Shown in pieces: positions 8,622-16,804 of a stretch of 64,000 nucleotides of DNA; position 1 is the first letter of the stretch; each line of letters begins with the position of its first letter. The notes beneath the pieces were generated by a model. It had not been told where the DNA came from, ran no database searches, and saw only the letters and a program-made list of their open reading frames with translations. Location of the stretch: assembly GCF_046719735.1 (NCBI RefSeq), contig NZ_JAUTWQ010000008.1, forward strand, positions 124,001-188,000, given 5' to 3'. Both the position numbers and the translations under genes were made by a program. Source of the DNA: Halobacillus_B rhizosphaerae. Lineage in GTDB: Bacteria > Bacillota > Bacilli > Bacillales > Halobacillaceae.

Positions 8622-9371
8622 ATGAACAGGACTACAAGAGTATTACTGGGGCGTTTAATGCGTACTATCATGCGCAGTCCGGATACCATTATAACGGTCG
8701 CCATTACCCCGATTATGATGATGCTGCTGTTTGTCTATGTATTTGGCGGCGCGATTGAAACGGGGACGGACAGCTACGTGAATTATTTATTACCGGGTAT
8801 CCTGCTGATCACGATTGCATCCGGCGTTGCTTACACTTCTTTGCGCCTATTTAATGATGTGAAAAGCGGGCTGATGGCACGTTTCATTACCATGCCTATC
8901 AAGCGCTCGTCGGTCTTATGGTCTCATGTATTAACCTCACTTGTTTCTAATGCACTTACTGTTGGGGTGGTGATTCTCGTTGCTTTATTGATGGGTTTCC
9001 GTTCCAATGCTAGTCTCTTAGACTGGCTGGCGGTAGTTGGAATCATTGGGTTGTTTACGCTGGCACTCACCTGGCTTGCCATCATTCCAGGATTAACGGC
9101 AAAGTCTATGGAAGGGGCAACCGCCTACTCGTATCCGTTGATCTTCCTGCCGTTTATTAGTTCAGCTTTCGTCCCCACGGAAACCATGCCTAAATTCGTT
9201 CGGGTGTTCGCTGATAACCAGCCGGTGACTTCCATCGTAAATTCACTACGCGCTCTTCTGTTTGAAGGAGAAGCTGGCAGCGGAATCTGGACTGCACTTG
9301 CCTGGTGTGCGGCAATCATGGTGATCGCTTACTTCATTGCTGGAAAAGTGTTTAGACGCCAATTAAGGTAG
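8622..9371 (+). CDS. ABC-2 type transporter permease, DrrB-like
   Basis: Membrane subunit (249 aa) with six hydrophobic segments and the ABC-2 family pattern (RLFNDVKSGLMARFITMPIKRSSVLWSH). It partners the ATPase encoded immediately upstream, with no intergenic base. Likely function is efflux of an amphipathic antibiotic or other toxic compound. The gene is followed by a good terminator, closing the padR-DUF1048-ABC unit. Confidence 0.92.
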   Translation: MNRTTRVLLGRLMRTIMRSPDTIITVAITPIMMMLLFVYVFGGAIETGTDSYVNYLLPGILLITIASGVAYTSLRLFNDVKSGLMARFITMPIKRSSVLWSHVLTSLVSNALTVGVVILVALLMGFRSNASLLDWLAVVGIIGLFTLALTWLAIIPGLTAKSMEGATAYSYPLIFLPFISSAFVPTETMPKFVRVFADNQPVTSIVNSLRALLFEGEAGSGIWTALAWCAAIMVIAYFIAGKVFRRQLR

Positions 9372-9409
9372 GTCATCTTTCTAACCGCATAGGAATAGTA
9401 ATAGAGAGA

Positions 9410-9438
9410 AACTCTGTCCGAACAGGTCAGAGTTTTTT
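9410..9438 (+). terminator. Terminator after the DrrAB-like pair
   Basis: Stem AACTCTG / CAGAGTT (9410-9416, 9428-9434), extended by CC/GG, followed by TTTTTT. Confidence 0.85.
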
Positions 9439-9441
9439 CAT

Positions 9442-9473
9442 TGTCCCCAAGTTCCAAGATGCTTGCGCTTTTG
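9442..9473. repeat. Vestige of a Bacillus intergenic repeat
   Basis: The stretch begins TGTCC and ends TGCTTGCGCTTTTG. The terminal motif recurs at 37785-37798. The pattern resembles the two ends of a widespread Bacillus intergenic element, remembered rather than searched. Confidence 0.4.
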
Positions 9474-9587
9474 GACTAGACTTCCTGTAGTAATAAAGAT
9501 AGAATCGTAGTTTAACAGTCTTATTATGCTTACGGTTATCGACCAAGGACTTTTAAAATGAATAGAATATAAAGAAGGTGTTTAGCT

Positions 9588-10781
9588 ATGATACATAATC
9601 CAAAAGGGAAAGAAAGAATAGGTCTTGCGTTTCTGCTCGGTATGCTTGGGATTCTAGGACCCTTGAACATTGATATGTACCTTCCCAGCTTTCCGGGGAT
9701 CGCATCCGATTTGGAAACCAATGCCTCGCTTGTCCAGCTAAGCTTAACGACCTGTCTCATCGGACTTGCTGTGGGCCAGATGGTGGTTGGCCCGATCAGT
9801 GATTCTCAAGGGAGAAAGAAACCGTTAATTATTTTCCTTTCCTTATTCGCCGTCGCATCCTTCCTCTGTGCGCTGGCACCAAATATTATGGTGCTCGTTG
9901 CGGCTCGGTTTCTCCAGGGATTCACCGCATCTGCCGGAGTCGTCCTGTCGCGAGCCGTCGTGCGTGACATGTTCTCTGGCAGGGAATTGACGAAATTCTT
10001 TGCTCTGCTGATGGTGATCAATGCAACGGCACCAATGATTGCTCCAATAACAGGGGGAGCGATATTATTGTTACCATTTGCCACATGGGAGACGATCTTC
10101 TTCTTTTTAAGTATCGTAGGGGTTGTCATTGTGCTCACTGTGGCCGGTAAACTACCAGAGACCCTTCCAGAAGAAAAGCGGATGCCAAGCTCTGTGAAGG
10201 AGTCGATTCTGACGATTGGCCGGCTGCTGAAGGATCGCTCCTTTATCGGATACGCCTTGACGATTGGTTTCGTGCATGGCGGGAGCTTCGCATACGTATC
10301 CGGCACGCCGTTTGTGTATCAGGGGATTTACGACGTATCTCCTCAGGCTTTTAGTTTCTTATTTGGGGTGAACGGGCTGGCGATTATTACAGGCAGCTTT
10401 CTAGTCGGCCGTCTCGGAGCAATCTTTCATGAAAGAAGTCTGCTGCGGAGTGCTGTCATCATTGCCGTTAGTGCGACTGGCTTTCTCTTAGTCATGACCA
10501 TTATTGAAGGACCGCTGTATTCCATTGTTATCCCGATTTTTATTTATATGACCGCAATGGGAATGGTTTTAACAAGTACGTTCACCCTGGCGATGGAGCA
10601 TCAGGGCCACAGAGCCGGAAGTGCCAGCGCTGTGCTTGGTATGCTGCCGTTAGTATTTGGCGCGACCGTGTCACCGCTGGTCGGTCTTAATGAGACGACC
10701 GCCGTACCGATGGGAGCCATCTTATTTACCACGGCGTCCATTGGGGCGACTTTATTTTTTACGTTAACGAAGAAAAGCTGA
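9588..10781 (+). CDS. Multidrug efflux MFS transporter, Bcr/CflA family
   Basis: Proton-coupled major facilitator pump (397 aa) with twelve hydrophobic segments. The loop 2-3 signature GPISDSQGRKKPL and the antiporter motif C-like region in segment 5 (NATAPMIAPITGGAIL) are visible. N-terminal LGILGPLNIDMYLPSFPGI is typical of Bcr/CflA proteins (bicyclomycin, chloramphenicol, fosmidomycin efflux). A ribosome site GAAGGTG precedes the ATG. The actual drug spectrum is not predictable. It appears to be monocistronic or to run into the HNH gene 39 nt downstream. Confidence 0.92.
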   Translation: MIHNPKGKERIGLAFLLGMLGILGPLNIDMYLPSFPGIASDLETNASLVQLSLTTCLIGLAVGQMVVGPISDSQGRKKPLIIFLSLFAVASFLCALAPNIMVLVAARFLQGFTASAGVVLSRAVVRDMFSGRELTKFFALLMVINATAPMIAPITGGAILLLPFATWETIFFFLSIVGVVIVLTVAGKLPETLPEEKRMPSSVKESILTIGRLLKDRSFIGYALTIGFVHGGSFAYVSGTPFVYQGIYDVSPQAFSFLFGVNGLAIITGSFLVGRLGAIFHERSLLRSAVIIAVSATGFLLVMTIIEGPLYSIVIPIFIYMTAMGMVLTSTFTLAMEHQGHRAGSASAVLGMLPLVFGATVSPLVGLNETTAVPMGAILFTTASIGATLFFTLTKKS

Positions 10782-10820
10782 AGGATTACTCCTTTTTGTA
10801 AGGAAGAAACGGAGGTTAGT

Positions 10821-11411
10821 ATGTCTGAATTTAAGTTGACGATCGAAATCGGCAAGCCTGCTTATGCGCAGAAGAAAACGGTTAGAGACTCCATCACTCG
10901 TACGTTATGGAATTCCGTACGGCAGTATGTTCTGGCAACAAGTGATTTTACGTGCCAAATATGTGGGGTTCGCAGTGAGGACAAGCTTCATGCTCATGAA
11001 GTCTGGGAATATGATGAGGAAGCCTGCTTATTAATTCTAAGAGAAATTCAGGCGTTGTGTAAATCCTGTCACGATTTAAAACACCTTCATCATGCGGCCC
11101 TTCGCATACAAGACAGGAAAATAAGAGCGTTTGTCATGAAGAAGCTGAAGAAACACTTTATGAAAGTGAATAACTGTACGGAAAAGGATTTTGAAAGGCA
11201 TTATCGAAACCAGCTGGCTAAGAGTGAGAGTAGCTTTGTGAATCGATCTTCTGAAGACCTCTTGGCAGAAAGGGAGCGAAGAGAAAGGGGAGATTTTCTC
11301 AATGCACAGCAATGGCAGTTTGTGATAGAGGAGGAGGTTCCGTTTGCAAAAGAAATAAGGACTCAGCTTGATAAGAAAGGGTTACTATATAAGGGTGGAA
11401 GCAAGGATTAA
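10821..11411 (+). CDS. HNH-endonuclease-like treble-clef protein
   Basis: A 196-aa protein with a zinc-bound treble clef: C45-x2-C48, HAHE at 57-60, then C80-x2-C83-H84. This arrangement is that of HNH nucleases, with His57/His59 near the expected catalytic position. The C-terminal 100 residues are charged and helical and match nothing I recognise. GGAGG precedes the ATG. No restriction, toxin or homing partner is adjacent, so the role is open: DNA repair or defence nuclease, or a structural zinc protein. Confidence 0.7.
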   Translation: MSEFKLTIEIGKPAYAQKKTVRDSITRTLWNSVRQYVLATSDFTCQICGVRSEDKLHAHEVWEYDEEACLLILREIQALCKSCHDLKHLHHAALRIQDRKIRAFVMKKLKKHFMKVNNCTEKDFERHYRNQLAKSESSFVNRSSEDLLAERERRERGDFLNAQQWQFVIEEEVPFAKEIRTQLDKKGLLYKGGSKD

Positions 11412-11462
11412 TTTCCTGTTATCACAGATAGAAGACGGTAACTTTTCCAGCCAAGTTGAGTA

Positions 11463-11497
11463 AAAGACGTCCATGAAACGATGTTCTGGACGTCTTT
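11463..11497. terminator. Bidirectional terminator
   Basis: Eleven-bp perfect stem AAAGACGTCCA / TGGACGTCTTT between convergent genes (HNH gene ending 11411 on plus; DUF3021 gene ending 11531 on minus). Confidence 0.85.
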
Positions 11498-11530
11498 CGG
11501 CTGCCGTTTAACAAATTATCCATCGCTGTT

Positions 11531-11944
11531 TTATCTGATATGCTGAAGATCTTCATTCATTTTTTTGGCTTCGTTTTTGAAGTGAAGGTAAAAGCCTGTC
11601 CAAATGATCGTATAGGAAACAAGAGCTATGACAATGAACAGGAGAATATTCATGAATCCTCCGGGTATCCAGCCGATTCCATAGGCTAGAATGAAATATA
11701 AGATCATGACAGTAAAAAAGTGTAAGGCGGTTTGCTGATAGAGCTTAAGAGATTGAATTTCAAAATATAGCGGTGATACTGAAAATAACCATCCGCAGAA
11801 AATGGCTCCTAATGAATTCTTCACAAAAAGATTGGAGTTAAGTGTGGTTTGATCATCAAGGAAGATGACGGAATACGTAAGCAAAATGGCTAGAAATGCG
11901 CCGAAAAATATGCCAAACGTACTTCTGAATAGAAAGGTCTTCAT
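11531..11944 (-). CDS. DUF3021-family membrane protein
   Basis: Four-segment membrane protein (137 aa) of the DUF3021 type. Members are regularly encoded beside a LytTR regulator, as here, and are thought to modulate it or the membrane process it controls. AGGAGG lies 9 nt before the ATG, inside the end of the upstream gene; the two genes abut with no gap. No enzymatic motif is visible. Confidence 0.85.
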   Translation of the reverse strand: MKTFLFRSTFGIFFGAFLAILLTYSVIFLDDQTTLNSNLFVKNSLGAIFCGWLFSVSPLYFEIQSLKLYQQTALHFFTVMILYFILAYGIGWIPGGFMNILLFIVIALVSYTIIWTGFYLHFKNEAKKMNEDLQHIR

Positions 11945-12400
11945 TTATTTATCCCTCCTGTTAATTTTGAGTACTTCCTTTATTTTCCCTACGTAATGTC
12001 TAGATGCATATTCTTTTTCCCCTGATTTAAACTGGACGGCCAGTGTGCCATTAAACGAAGGTTCAAAGTAATGAACCTCATATAGGTTCGCAATGACAGA
12101 TTTCGAGAGTCGGATGAACTTGTTTGATGGCAGGAACTCTTCTAATTCATATAATTTCTCTTTCACCTTAAAGTCCCCGTCAGAGGTAGCGGCCATTACT
12201 GTATCTCCTTCAGAATGAAAGTAATGAACGTTTTGGGGCTTTATGATATGCTGCTGTTCTCCTCGCCTTCCTACAATAAAATCTTTCTTTTGTTCATTTA
12301 AATAATTTAGGATATCTTTAATGTGGTCATCCATTTCACTGCAGTGAATGGTGACGCGGGTTTCATCGTGGTTACGGTCGACGTCGAGCAAGACCTTCAC
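11945..12400 (-). CDS. LytTR-domain DNA-binding regulator
   Basis: Stand-alone LytTR transcription factor (151 aa). Residues about 45-145 form the ten-strand LytTR fold (KPQNVHYFHSEGDTVMAATSDGDF..., LPSNKFIRLSKSVIANLYEV). There is no receiver domain, so it is not a classical response regulator. The start is GTG at 12400 with AAAGGGGG 7 nt upstream. It forms an operon with the DUF3021 membrane protein, a common pair in Firmicutes. Its targets are likely to include its own operon. Confidence 0.92.
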   Translation of the reverse strand: MKVLLDVDRNHDETRVTIHCSEMDDHIKDILNYLNEQKKDFIVGRRGEQQHIIKPQNVHYFHSEGDTVMAATSDGDFKVKEKLYELEEFLPSNKFIRLSKSVIANLYEVHYFEPSFNGTLAVQFKSGEKEYASRHYVGKIKEVLKINRRDK

Positions 12401-12550
12401 TTATGTTCCCCCTTTCGTATATCTTTCTTAAGATTAGTATAGAACTGGATCCTCACGAAGTCATTAGAAGAAAGGTAAAGCGTCGTTTTAAACCCATAAG
12501 CTGCAGGTGGAAGGGTTTGTGTTACACTGAATTTTATGTAAATGTGAAAG

Positions 12551-12579
12551 AAAAAAGGCTGAAGCTTAGAGCTTCAGCC
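12551..12579 (-). terminator. Terminator of the CheY-like gene
   Basis: Nine-bp perfect stem GGCTGAAGC / GCTTCAGCC (12557-12565, 12571-12579), loop 5 nt, then TTTTTT on the minus strand. Confidence 0.9.
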
Positions 12580-12658
12580 AAAATTTCAAGGGGGAGATTA
12601 GTAGTAACTAGGGTGAAAATCTTCCGTTCCCTTTTATTATTCACAATCTGAGAATCGA

Positions 12659-13036
12659 TTAAACCATTTCTTTTTCTTGGGTAAGTTTATTTAACAGCAT
12701 GGGCAGTTCAGTGAAAAACGGTTTATGAACGAAATCATAGGCCCCGATTTTCGCACATTCTTTAATTAAGTCGTTATGGGCTAAAGATGAACAAATGATG
12801 ACTTTGGCCGCGGGATCTGCTTTAAGCAAATGTTCCAGCGTACGGACGCCGTTCATTTTCGGCATCACCACGTCCATTAATACGACATCGGGCTGGTGAT
12901 CATGATACTGAACGATTCCGTGAATCCCATTATCTGCTTCCGCAACAATCTCAAATTCATTGGCTTCTAGTATTTTTCTCAGCCAATTCCTCATAAACTT
13001 AGAATCATCAATGAGTAATGCTTTAGGCATGTGCAT
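12659..13036 (-). CDS. Single-domain response regulator (CheY-like)
   Basis: Stand-alone receiver domain (125 aa) with no output domain. The acidic pocket Asp10/Asp11, phosphoacceptor Asp55 (VVLMDVVMP), Ser83/Ser84 switch position and Lys105 are all present. It is therefore a phosphorylatable switch that acts by protein contact. CheY is the best-known example, but no chemotaxis genes are nearby and the cognate kinase is not in the window. Either ATG 13036 or ATG 13030 could start it; AAGG upstream serves both. Confidence 0.88.
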   Translation of the reverse strand: MHMPKALLIDDSKFMRNWLRKILEANEFEIVAEADNGIHGIVQYHDHQPDVVLMDVVMPKMNGVRTLEHLLKADPAAKVIICSSLAHNDLIKECAKIGAYDFVHKPFFTELPMLLNKLTQEKEMV

Positions 13037-13195
13037 TCATCCTTACGTCGAAAATTCATGCTTTTTCTCTCTCTTATTTTTTATCACCCTTATACATAAG
13101 CATAGCAGATAAAATTATATGGAAATAGCGATAGGTTTATTAACAGGCGGTCATCACCAGGAACAGAATCTTTATTATCGAAGGAGGAGAATGAG

Positions 13196-14425
13196 ATGCC
13201 AAAACAAATCAGAGTAATAGAAGGCAGCGACTATGCAAAATTCTGCACACTGGCTAATTCGGCATTCGAAGGATTAAACGCGGATGAATGGCTGGAAGAA
13301 CACATAAAAGAAACGCCAAAAGAACATTTATATGGACTGTTTAAAGGGAATCAATTGCATGCAGGTATGAGAACCTTTGATTTTGAAATGAACTATGATT
13401 CCACCCCTGTCCAGGCGGGCGGAGTGGGGATGCTGGCGGTTGATATGCTGCATAAAAAAGAGAAAAATGCTTATCAGTTAATGCAATATTTCTTCAAATT
13501 ATATGCCGAAAAACAAGTTAAACTGGTTATGCTGCATCCCTTTAAAGCTAGCTTTTACAAGAAAATGGGCTTCGGCATGGGAACAAAAACCTATCAATTT
13601 TATATTCAGCCAAAAGAATTTCCGGACTTTTCAAAGAAGAGTCACTTAAAGGAAATCACCTCTGCGGAAAAAGGGGAGCTTCTTGATTGCTATAACCGGA
13701 TTTATGCTCAAACGCACGGGATGACAAGAAGGTTTGCTTATGACCGAGAATTGAATCGGCCGTTTTGGTTTGGACGTGTGATTGGTTATGTAGAGGAAGG
13801 AAAAGTAAAGGGATACTTCGTCTACAGCATGCAAGGGAAAGACTTACATATTCATGAATTATTCTTTGAAGCACCCGAAGTGATCAAAGAATTTTCTACT
13901 TTTCTCCACAGTCAATCCGACCAAATTGAGCGAGTGATCCTTAATTCTAATTTTGACGAGATCGTCCATTTTGTAAACTCTTCGGAAACGGGAGAAACCA
14001 GCATGATTGATTTTCCTTCCGCAACGGATCCTAAACCGATCGCACAATTAGGAATGGGAGTGATGTACAGACTCATTAACTGCCGTGGCTTTTTTAAGGA
14101 GTTAAAAGATAAGAATCACCAATTTAACCCAGGTGTTACCCTTGCTATAAAACTGACGATTGCGGATGATTTCTATCCGGATCATGCTCGTCCATTTATC
14201 TTGGATATTCAAGAAGGGAAAATTGAAAACATTAGAGAAGATGGATTATTTGAAGTGGAAGTTAAAATGAATATCGCCGAGTTTTCTTCGTTAGTGATGG
14301 GCGTGGAAAGTGTTTACACTTATTTAAGATGGGGATTGATGGAGATTTCTAATGAAAAGTATAAATGTGTCTTGCAAACACTTTTTCATAAAGACTGCAA
14401 ACCTATGAACACGAAAGCCTTTTAA
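13196..14425 (+). CDS. Eis-family GNAT N-acetyltransferase
   Basis: Acetyl-CoA-dependent N-acetyltransferase (409 aa) of the Eis type: an N-terminal GNAT domain (about 1-140), a second GNAT-like domain (about 150-290) and a C-terminal sterol-carrier-like domain (about 300-409). Tyr121 in FYKKMGFG corresponds to the general-acid Tyr126 of M. tuberculosis Eis. The protein ends in Phe, matching Eis, whose terminal carboxylate acts as base. Eis enzymes acetylate aminoglycosides at several amines and also protein lysines. AAGGAGGAG precedes the ATG. It appears monocistronic. The natural substrate is unknown. Confidence 0.9.
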   Translation: MPKQIRVIEGSDYAKFCTLANSAFEGLNADEWLEEHIKETPKEHLYGLFKGNQLHAGMRTFDFEMNYDSTPVQAGGVGMLAVDMLHKKEKNAYQLMQYFFKLYAEKQVKLVMLHPFKASFYKKMGFGMGTKTYQFYIQPKEFPDFSKKSHLKEITSAEKGELLDCYNRIYAQTHGMTRRFAYDRELNRPFWFGRVIGYVEEGKVKGYFVYSMQGKDLHIHELFFEAPEVIKEFSTFLHSQSDQIERVILNSNFDEIVHFVNSSETGETSMIDFPSATDPKPIAQLGMGVMYRLINCRGFFKELKDKNHQFNPGVTLAIKLTIADDFYPDHARPFILDIQEGKIENIREDGLFEVEVKMNIAEFSSLVMGVESVYTYLRWGLMEISNEKYKCVLQTLFHKDCKPMNTKAF

Positions 14426-14583
14426 TCGTTATTTATTCATCATAGACCCTATGGAAAATGGATCTTAAGGGCACTAGTGGTTCCTGATTCTGCCCCCTCT
14501 TTCAAAAATAAAGTAAAGGTAGGTATCCTTCCCAAGCAGATTTTCTATACCCACATATGAATATGGGGAGGGGAGGGATTATT

Positions 14584-15132
14584 ATGTTGAATAATGTCGC
14601 ATATTTTGATGCGGAAGGAAACAGAATCGATCATTTCGATACGGAGCAGGTAGCCTGCCTCCGAACCATTGAATACTGTACATCTGCTATAGTTCCGGAC
14701 GGATTTACGTTTAGTTTCACTTCGTTTGATAACTTTACGGCCTGCTCTGATTTGAGTGAAGTGGTTTGTATGCTGGAAGAGGAGGAAGTGGAGGGGACGG
14801 TGGAAGATCCGTGCGGCGGTACGCTTACATGTCCGGTTATACTCGATGCTGTCCGTTTAGTGGGAACAGCTAGATTTCACATCAATATAGGGAACTTGAC
14901 CCCCATTGAAGGGGGCCATCAACTTGGTCAGCGTCCATGTACCTTGAGCAGTGATACTGCCGTATCGGTCAATCAGGTCATCCGAACGATTTGCCAAACA
15001 GATAGCTGTCAGGAGAAATGTTTTGATACTATAGGCGCCTTTGCTTTTGCTCCACAATTGACAACCGATGCTTGCGGAAGGCAGATTGTTACCGTTAGAG
15101 GAGGTTTGTTCATCGGTTTTAATGGCTGCTGA
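14584..15132 (+). CDS. Cys-rich protein without signal peptide, possible spore-surface protein
   Basis: A 182-aa acidic protein with 12 Cys, ending in GC, and with no Sec signal or membrane segment. I do not recognise a named family. ATG 14584 is chosen because the purine block GGGGAGGGGAGGG (about 14565-14579) sits just upstream; the in-frame ATG 14557 lies before it. The Cys spacing and beta-strand-like stretches are reminiscent of Cys-rich proteins that cross-link in coats or exosporia, and the window holds a second such protein at 61225-63762. The role is inferred only. Confidence 0.75.
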   Translation: MLNNVAYFDAEGNRIDHFDTEQVACLRTIEYCTSAIVPDGFTFSFTSFDNFTACSDLSEVVCMLEEEEVEGTVEDPCGGTLTCPVILDAVRLVGTARFHINIGNLTPIEGGHQLGQRPCTLSSDTAVSVNQVIRTICQTDSCQEKCFDTIGAFAFAPQLTTDACGRQIVTVRGGLFIGFNGC

Positions 15133-15199
15133 TTAATGTGTGAAAAAGGACTTCTTGAAGAGCGATTCTTCTATTTTTTATAACATAAAATTATGAAAG

Positions 15200-15235
15200 A
15201 GCTGGGGATCAGGGACTGATCTTTAGCTTTTTTTA
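15200..15235 (+). terminator. Terminator after the Cys-rich gene
   Basis: Twelve-bp stem between 15200-15211 and 15217-15228 that includes three G-U pairs, followed by seven T. Confidence 0.85.
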
Positions 15236-15395
15236 TTATAATTGAACTGGCTGTTACATAGAAGAGATCAGGGATCTGCTTCAGCCATTAAGTAGGATTT
15301 GGCCTACCCGCAGTATAGGTGAGGTGAATTGGAATTTCATGTTAAAATTGACTTACATCTACTTCGTTATGAAGAATGAAAGTTGGAGGGATCAG

Positions 15396-15557
15396 ATGGC
15401 GTCAACGGTTTTATTTCTTCTTACCTTTTTGATTTGTTTCGTGATCAGTGGAGTTCTTAATATATTCTTACGGACTACCAGTAAAAGAAACTGGCTCGCT
15501 ACTCTCTTTATAAGTCTTGTGGTATCAATAGTAACCGTTGGGCTATTGGGTAGTTAG
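15396..15557 (+). CDS. Small two-segment membrane protein
   Basis: A 53-aa hydrophobic protein: segment 1 about residues 3-21, a basic loop RTTSKRN, segment 2 about 30-50. ATG 15396 follows GGAGGGATCAG, an ideal ribosome site, so it is taken over upstream in-frame starts. No family is recognised. It lies 73 nt before the methyltransferase gene and may be co-transcribed with it. Confidence 0.65.
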   Translation: MASTVLFLLTFLICFVISGVLNIFLRTTSKRNWLATLFISLVVSIVTVGLLGS

Positions 15558-15630
15558 GGTGAAAAATGATAGAAAAGGTACGAGTTGGTTGTTACAGCTT
15601 AAAAAAGTTTATAAAGGGGCGAGGTTACTT

Positions 15631-16404
15631 ATGGATTCTACACAACAGAACAGCAGCGCGTGGGACAAAAAGGTAGAAGAGGGTTCTAGATATACGAAGT
15701 CAGTCAGTGCTGAAGTCATTGAAAATGCAAAAAAAGGAAATTGGGGAATTACAGTAACGACTGAAAAAACTGTCCCAAGGAAATGGTTTCCTGAATCATT
15801 GACGGGAGTGAAAATTCTTTGCTTAGCTTCTGGAGGCGGACAGCAGGCACCTGTCCTTGCAGCAGCGGGAGCCGATGTAACAGTCACAGATATATCCAAA
15901 AAACAGCTGGAGCAAGATGAGAAAGTGGCTGAAAGAGACGGATTGTCTTTAACAGTTTTACAAGGCGATATGGTCGACTTAAGCGAGTTTCAGGATGAGT
16001 ATTTTGACATTATCGTTAACCCAGTTTCCAATTTGTTTGTCCAGGACGTACATAAAGTGTGGAAAGAAGCATCCAGAGTTCTTAAGCAAAACGGTATTCT
16101 CATTGCAGGGTTTACGAACCCCTTACTATGGATTTTCGACGATGAGGATGAAAGAAAAGGCAAGTTAAATGTAAAGCACTCGATCCCTTCCTCCACCCTT
16201 GACTATCTGCCGGAAGAGGACGTAGAGGACTACATAAATTCAAATCAAACGATTGAATATGCTCATACATTAGAAGATCAAATGCAAGGACAGATTGATG
16301 CCGGCTTTGCGATTACCGGATTCTATGAAGATGATTTCGGCGGGACGAGAGTATTAGATCGCCATATTAAAACGTTTATCGCGACGAGAGCTGTAAAGTT
16401 GTAA
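15631..16404 (+). CDS. Class I SAM-dependent methyltransferase
   Basis: Cytoplasmic methyltransferase (257 aa) with a Rossmann core. The SAM-binding motif I is LASGGGQQ (65-72), acidic motif II ends with Asp87 (VTVTDIS), and motif IV is IVNPVSNLF. The N-terminal region (WDKKVEEGSRYTKSVS) resembles small-molecule methyltransferases of Bacillus. ATG 15631 has GAGG about 8 nt ahead. A decayed fragment of another methyltransferase follows 26 nt downstream. The substrate is unknown. Confidence 0.88.
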   Translation: MDSTQQNSSAWDKKVEEGSRYTKSVSAEVIENAKKGNWGITVTTEKTVPRKWFPESLTGVKILCLASGGGQQAPVLAAAGADVTVTDISKKQLEQDEKVAERDGLSLTVLQGDMVDLSEFQDEYFDIIVNPVSNLFVQDVHKVWKEASRVLKQNGILIAGFTNPLLWIFDDEDERKGKLNVKHSIPSSTLDYLPEEDVEDYINSNQTIEYAHTLEDQMQGQIDAGFAITGFYEDDFGGTRVLDRHIKTFIATRAVKL

Positions 16405-16430
16405 CAAGGAATTTAGGTAAGGAGGAGTCT

Positions 16431-16672
16431 ATGAGAGAAGAAATCAGCTATCGTTTTTCCCAGTGAAAAAAGCTAAGTTCCATGTTTAAAGAAGCTGGAC
16501 TTGAAGTGCAATTACTAGAATGGAGAATTTATCTATAAGGAATGGGATGAGAAAGCCGAGTTTATCTATCGGTCGAAGCGACCACCGTAATACCAACGGA
16601 GAATTAGGGTTTGTTTCTGTCATTGTGGATGCTGTAAAGACTTTGCCTATCAAAAAAATTTCAATTAGTTAA
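16431..16672 (+). pseudogene. Decayed methyltransferase C-terminus
   Basis: Three reading frames in succession preserve parts of one protein tail. Frame 1 runs from ATG 16431 (good GGAGGAG site) through a TGA at 16464 to LSSMFKEAGLEVQLLEW. Frame 2 continues with YKEWDEKAEFIYRSKR. Frame 3 continues with NTNGELGFVSVIVDAVKTL and stops at 16670-16672. This order matches the C-terminal end of a family of SAM-dependent methyltransferases as I remember it. One nonsense and two frameshift lesions, plus loss of the catalytic domain, make it non-functional. Confidence 0.6.
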
Positions 16673-16752
16673 ATAGAGCGAAGTGGTTACATGATCGTCG
16701 ACTAATTCTCTATCTGCATGGTCCAAAATAAAGGAGCATGCTTTTTATATTT

Positions 16753-16804
16753 AACCATTTGGTTGATTATTTGTAGAGGTATGTATATAATTAACCACAT
16801 GGTT
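16753..16804 (+). promoter_or_regulatory. ArsR-gene promoter flanked by twin operators
   Basis: TTGATT (16763-16768), 17 nt, TATAAT (16786-16791). Two palindromes of form AACCA-nn-TGGTT lie at 16753-16764 and 16793-16804, exactly 40 bp apart. The first overlaps the -35 and the second covers the expected +1 and the start codon. The predicted transcript begins at or within a base or two of ATG 16799. Confidence 0.75.

Noticed and set aside
9806..10306. A 166-codon minus-strand ORF
   Set aside because: It is antisense to the clear MFS pump gene, low in complexity and has no ribosome site.
12403..12651. An 82-codon plus-strand ORF
   Set aside because: It runs through the terminator hairpin of the CheY-like gene and has no ribosome site.
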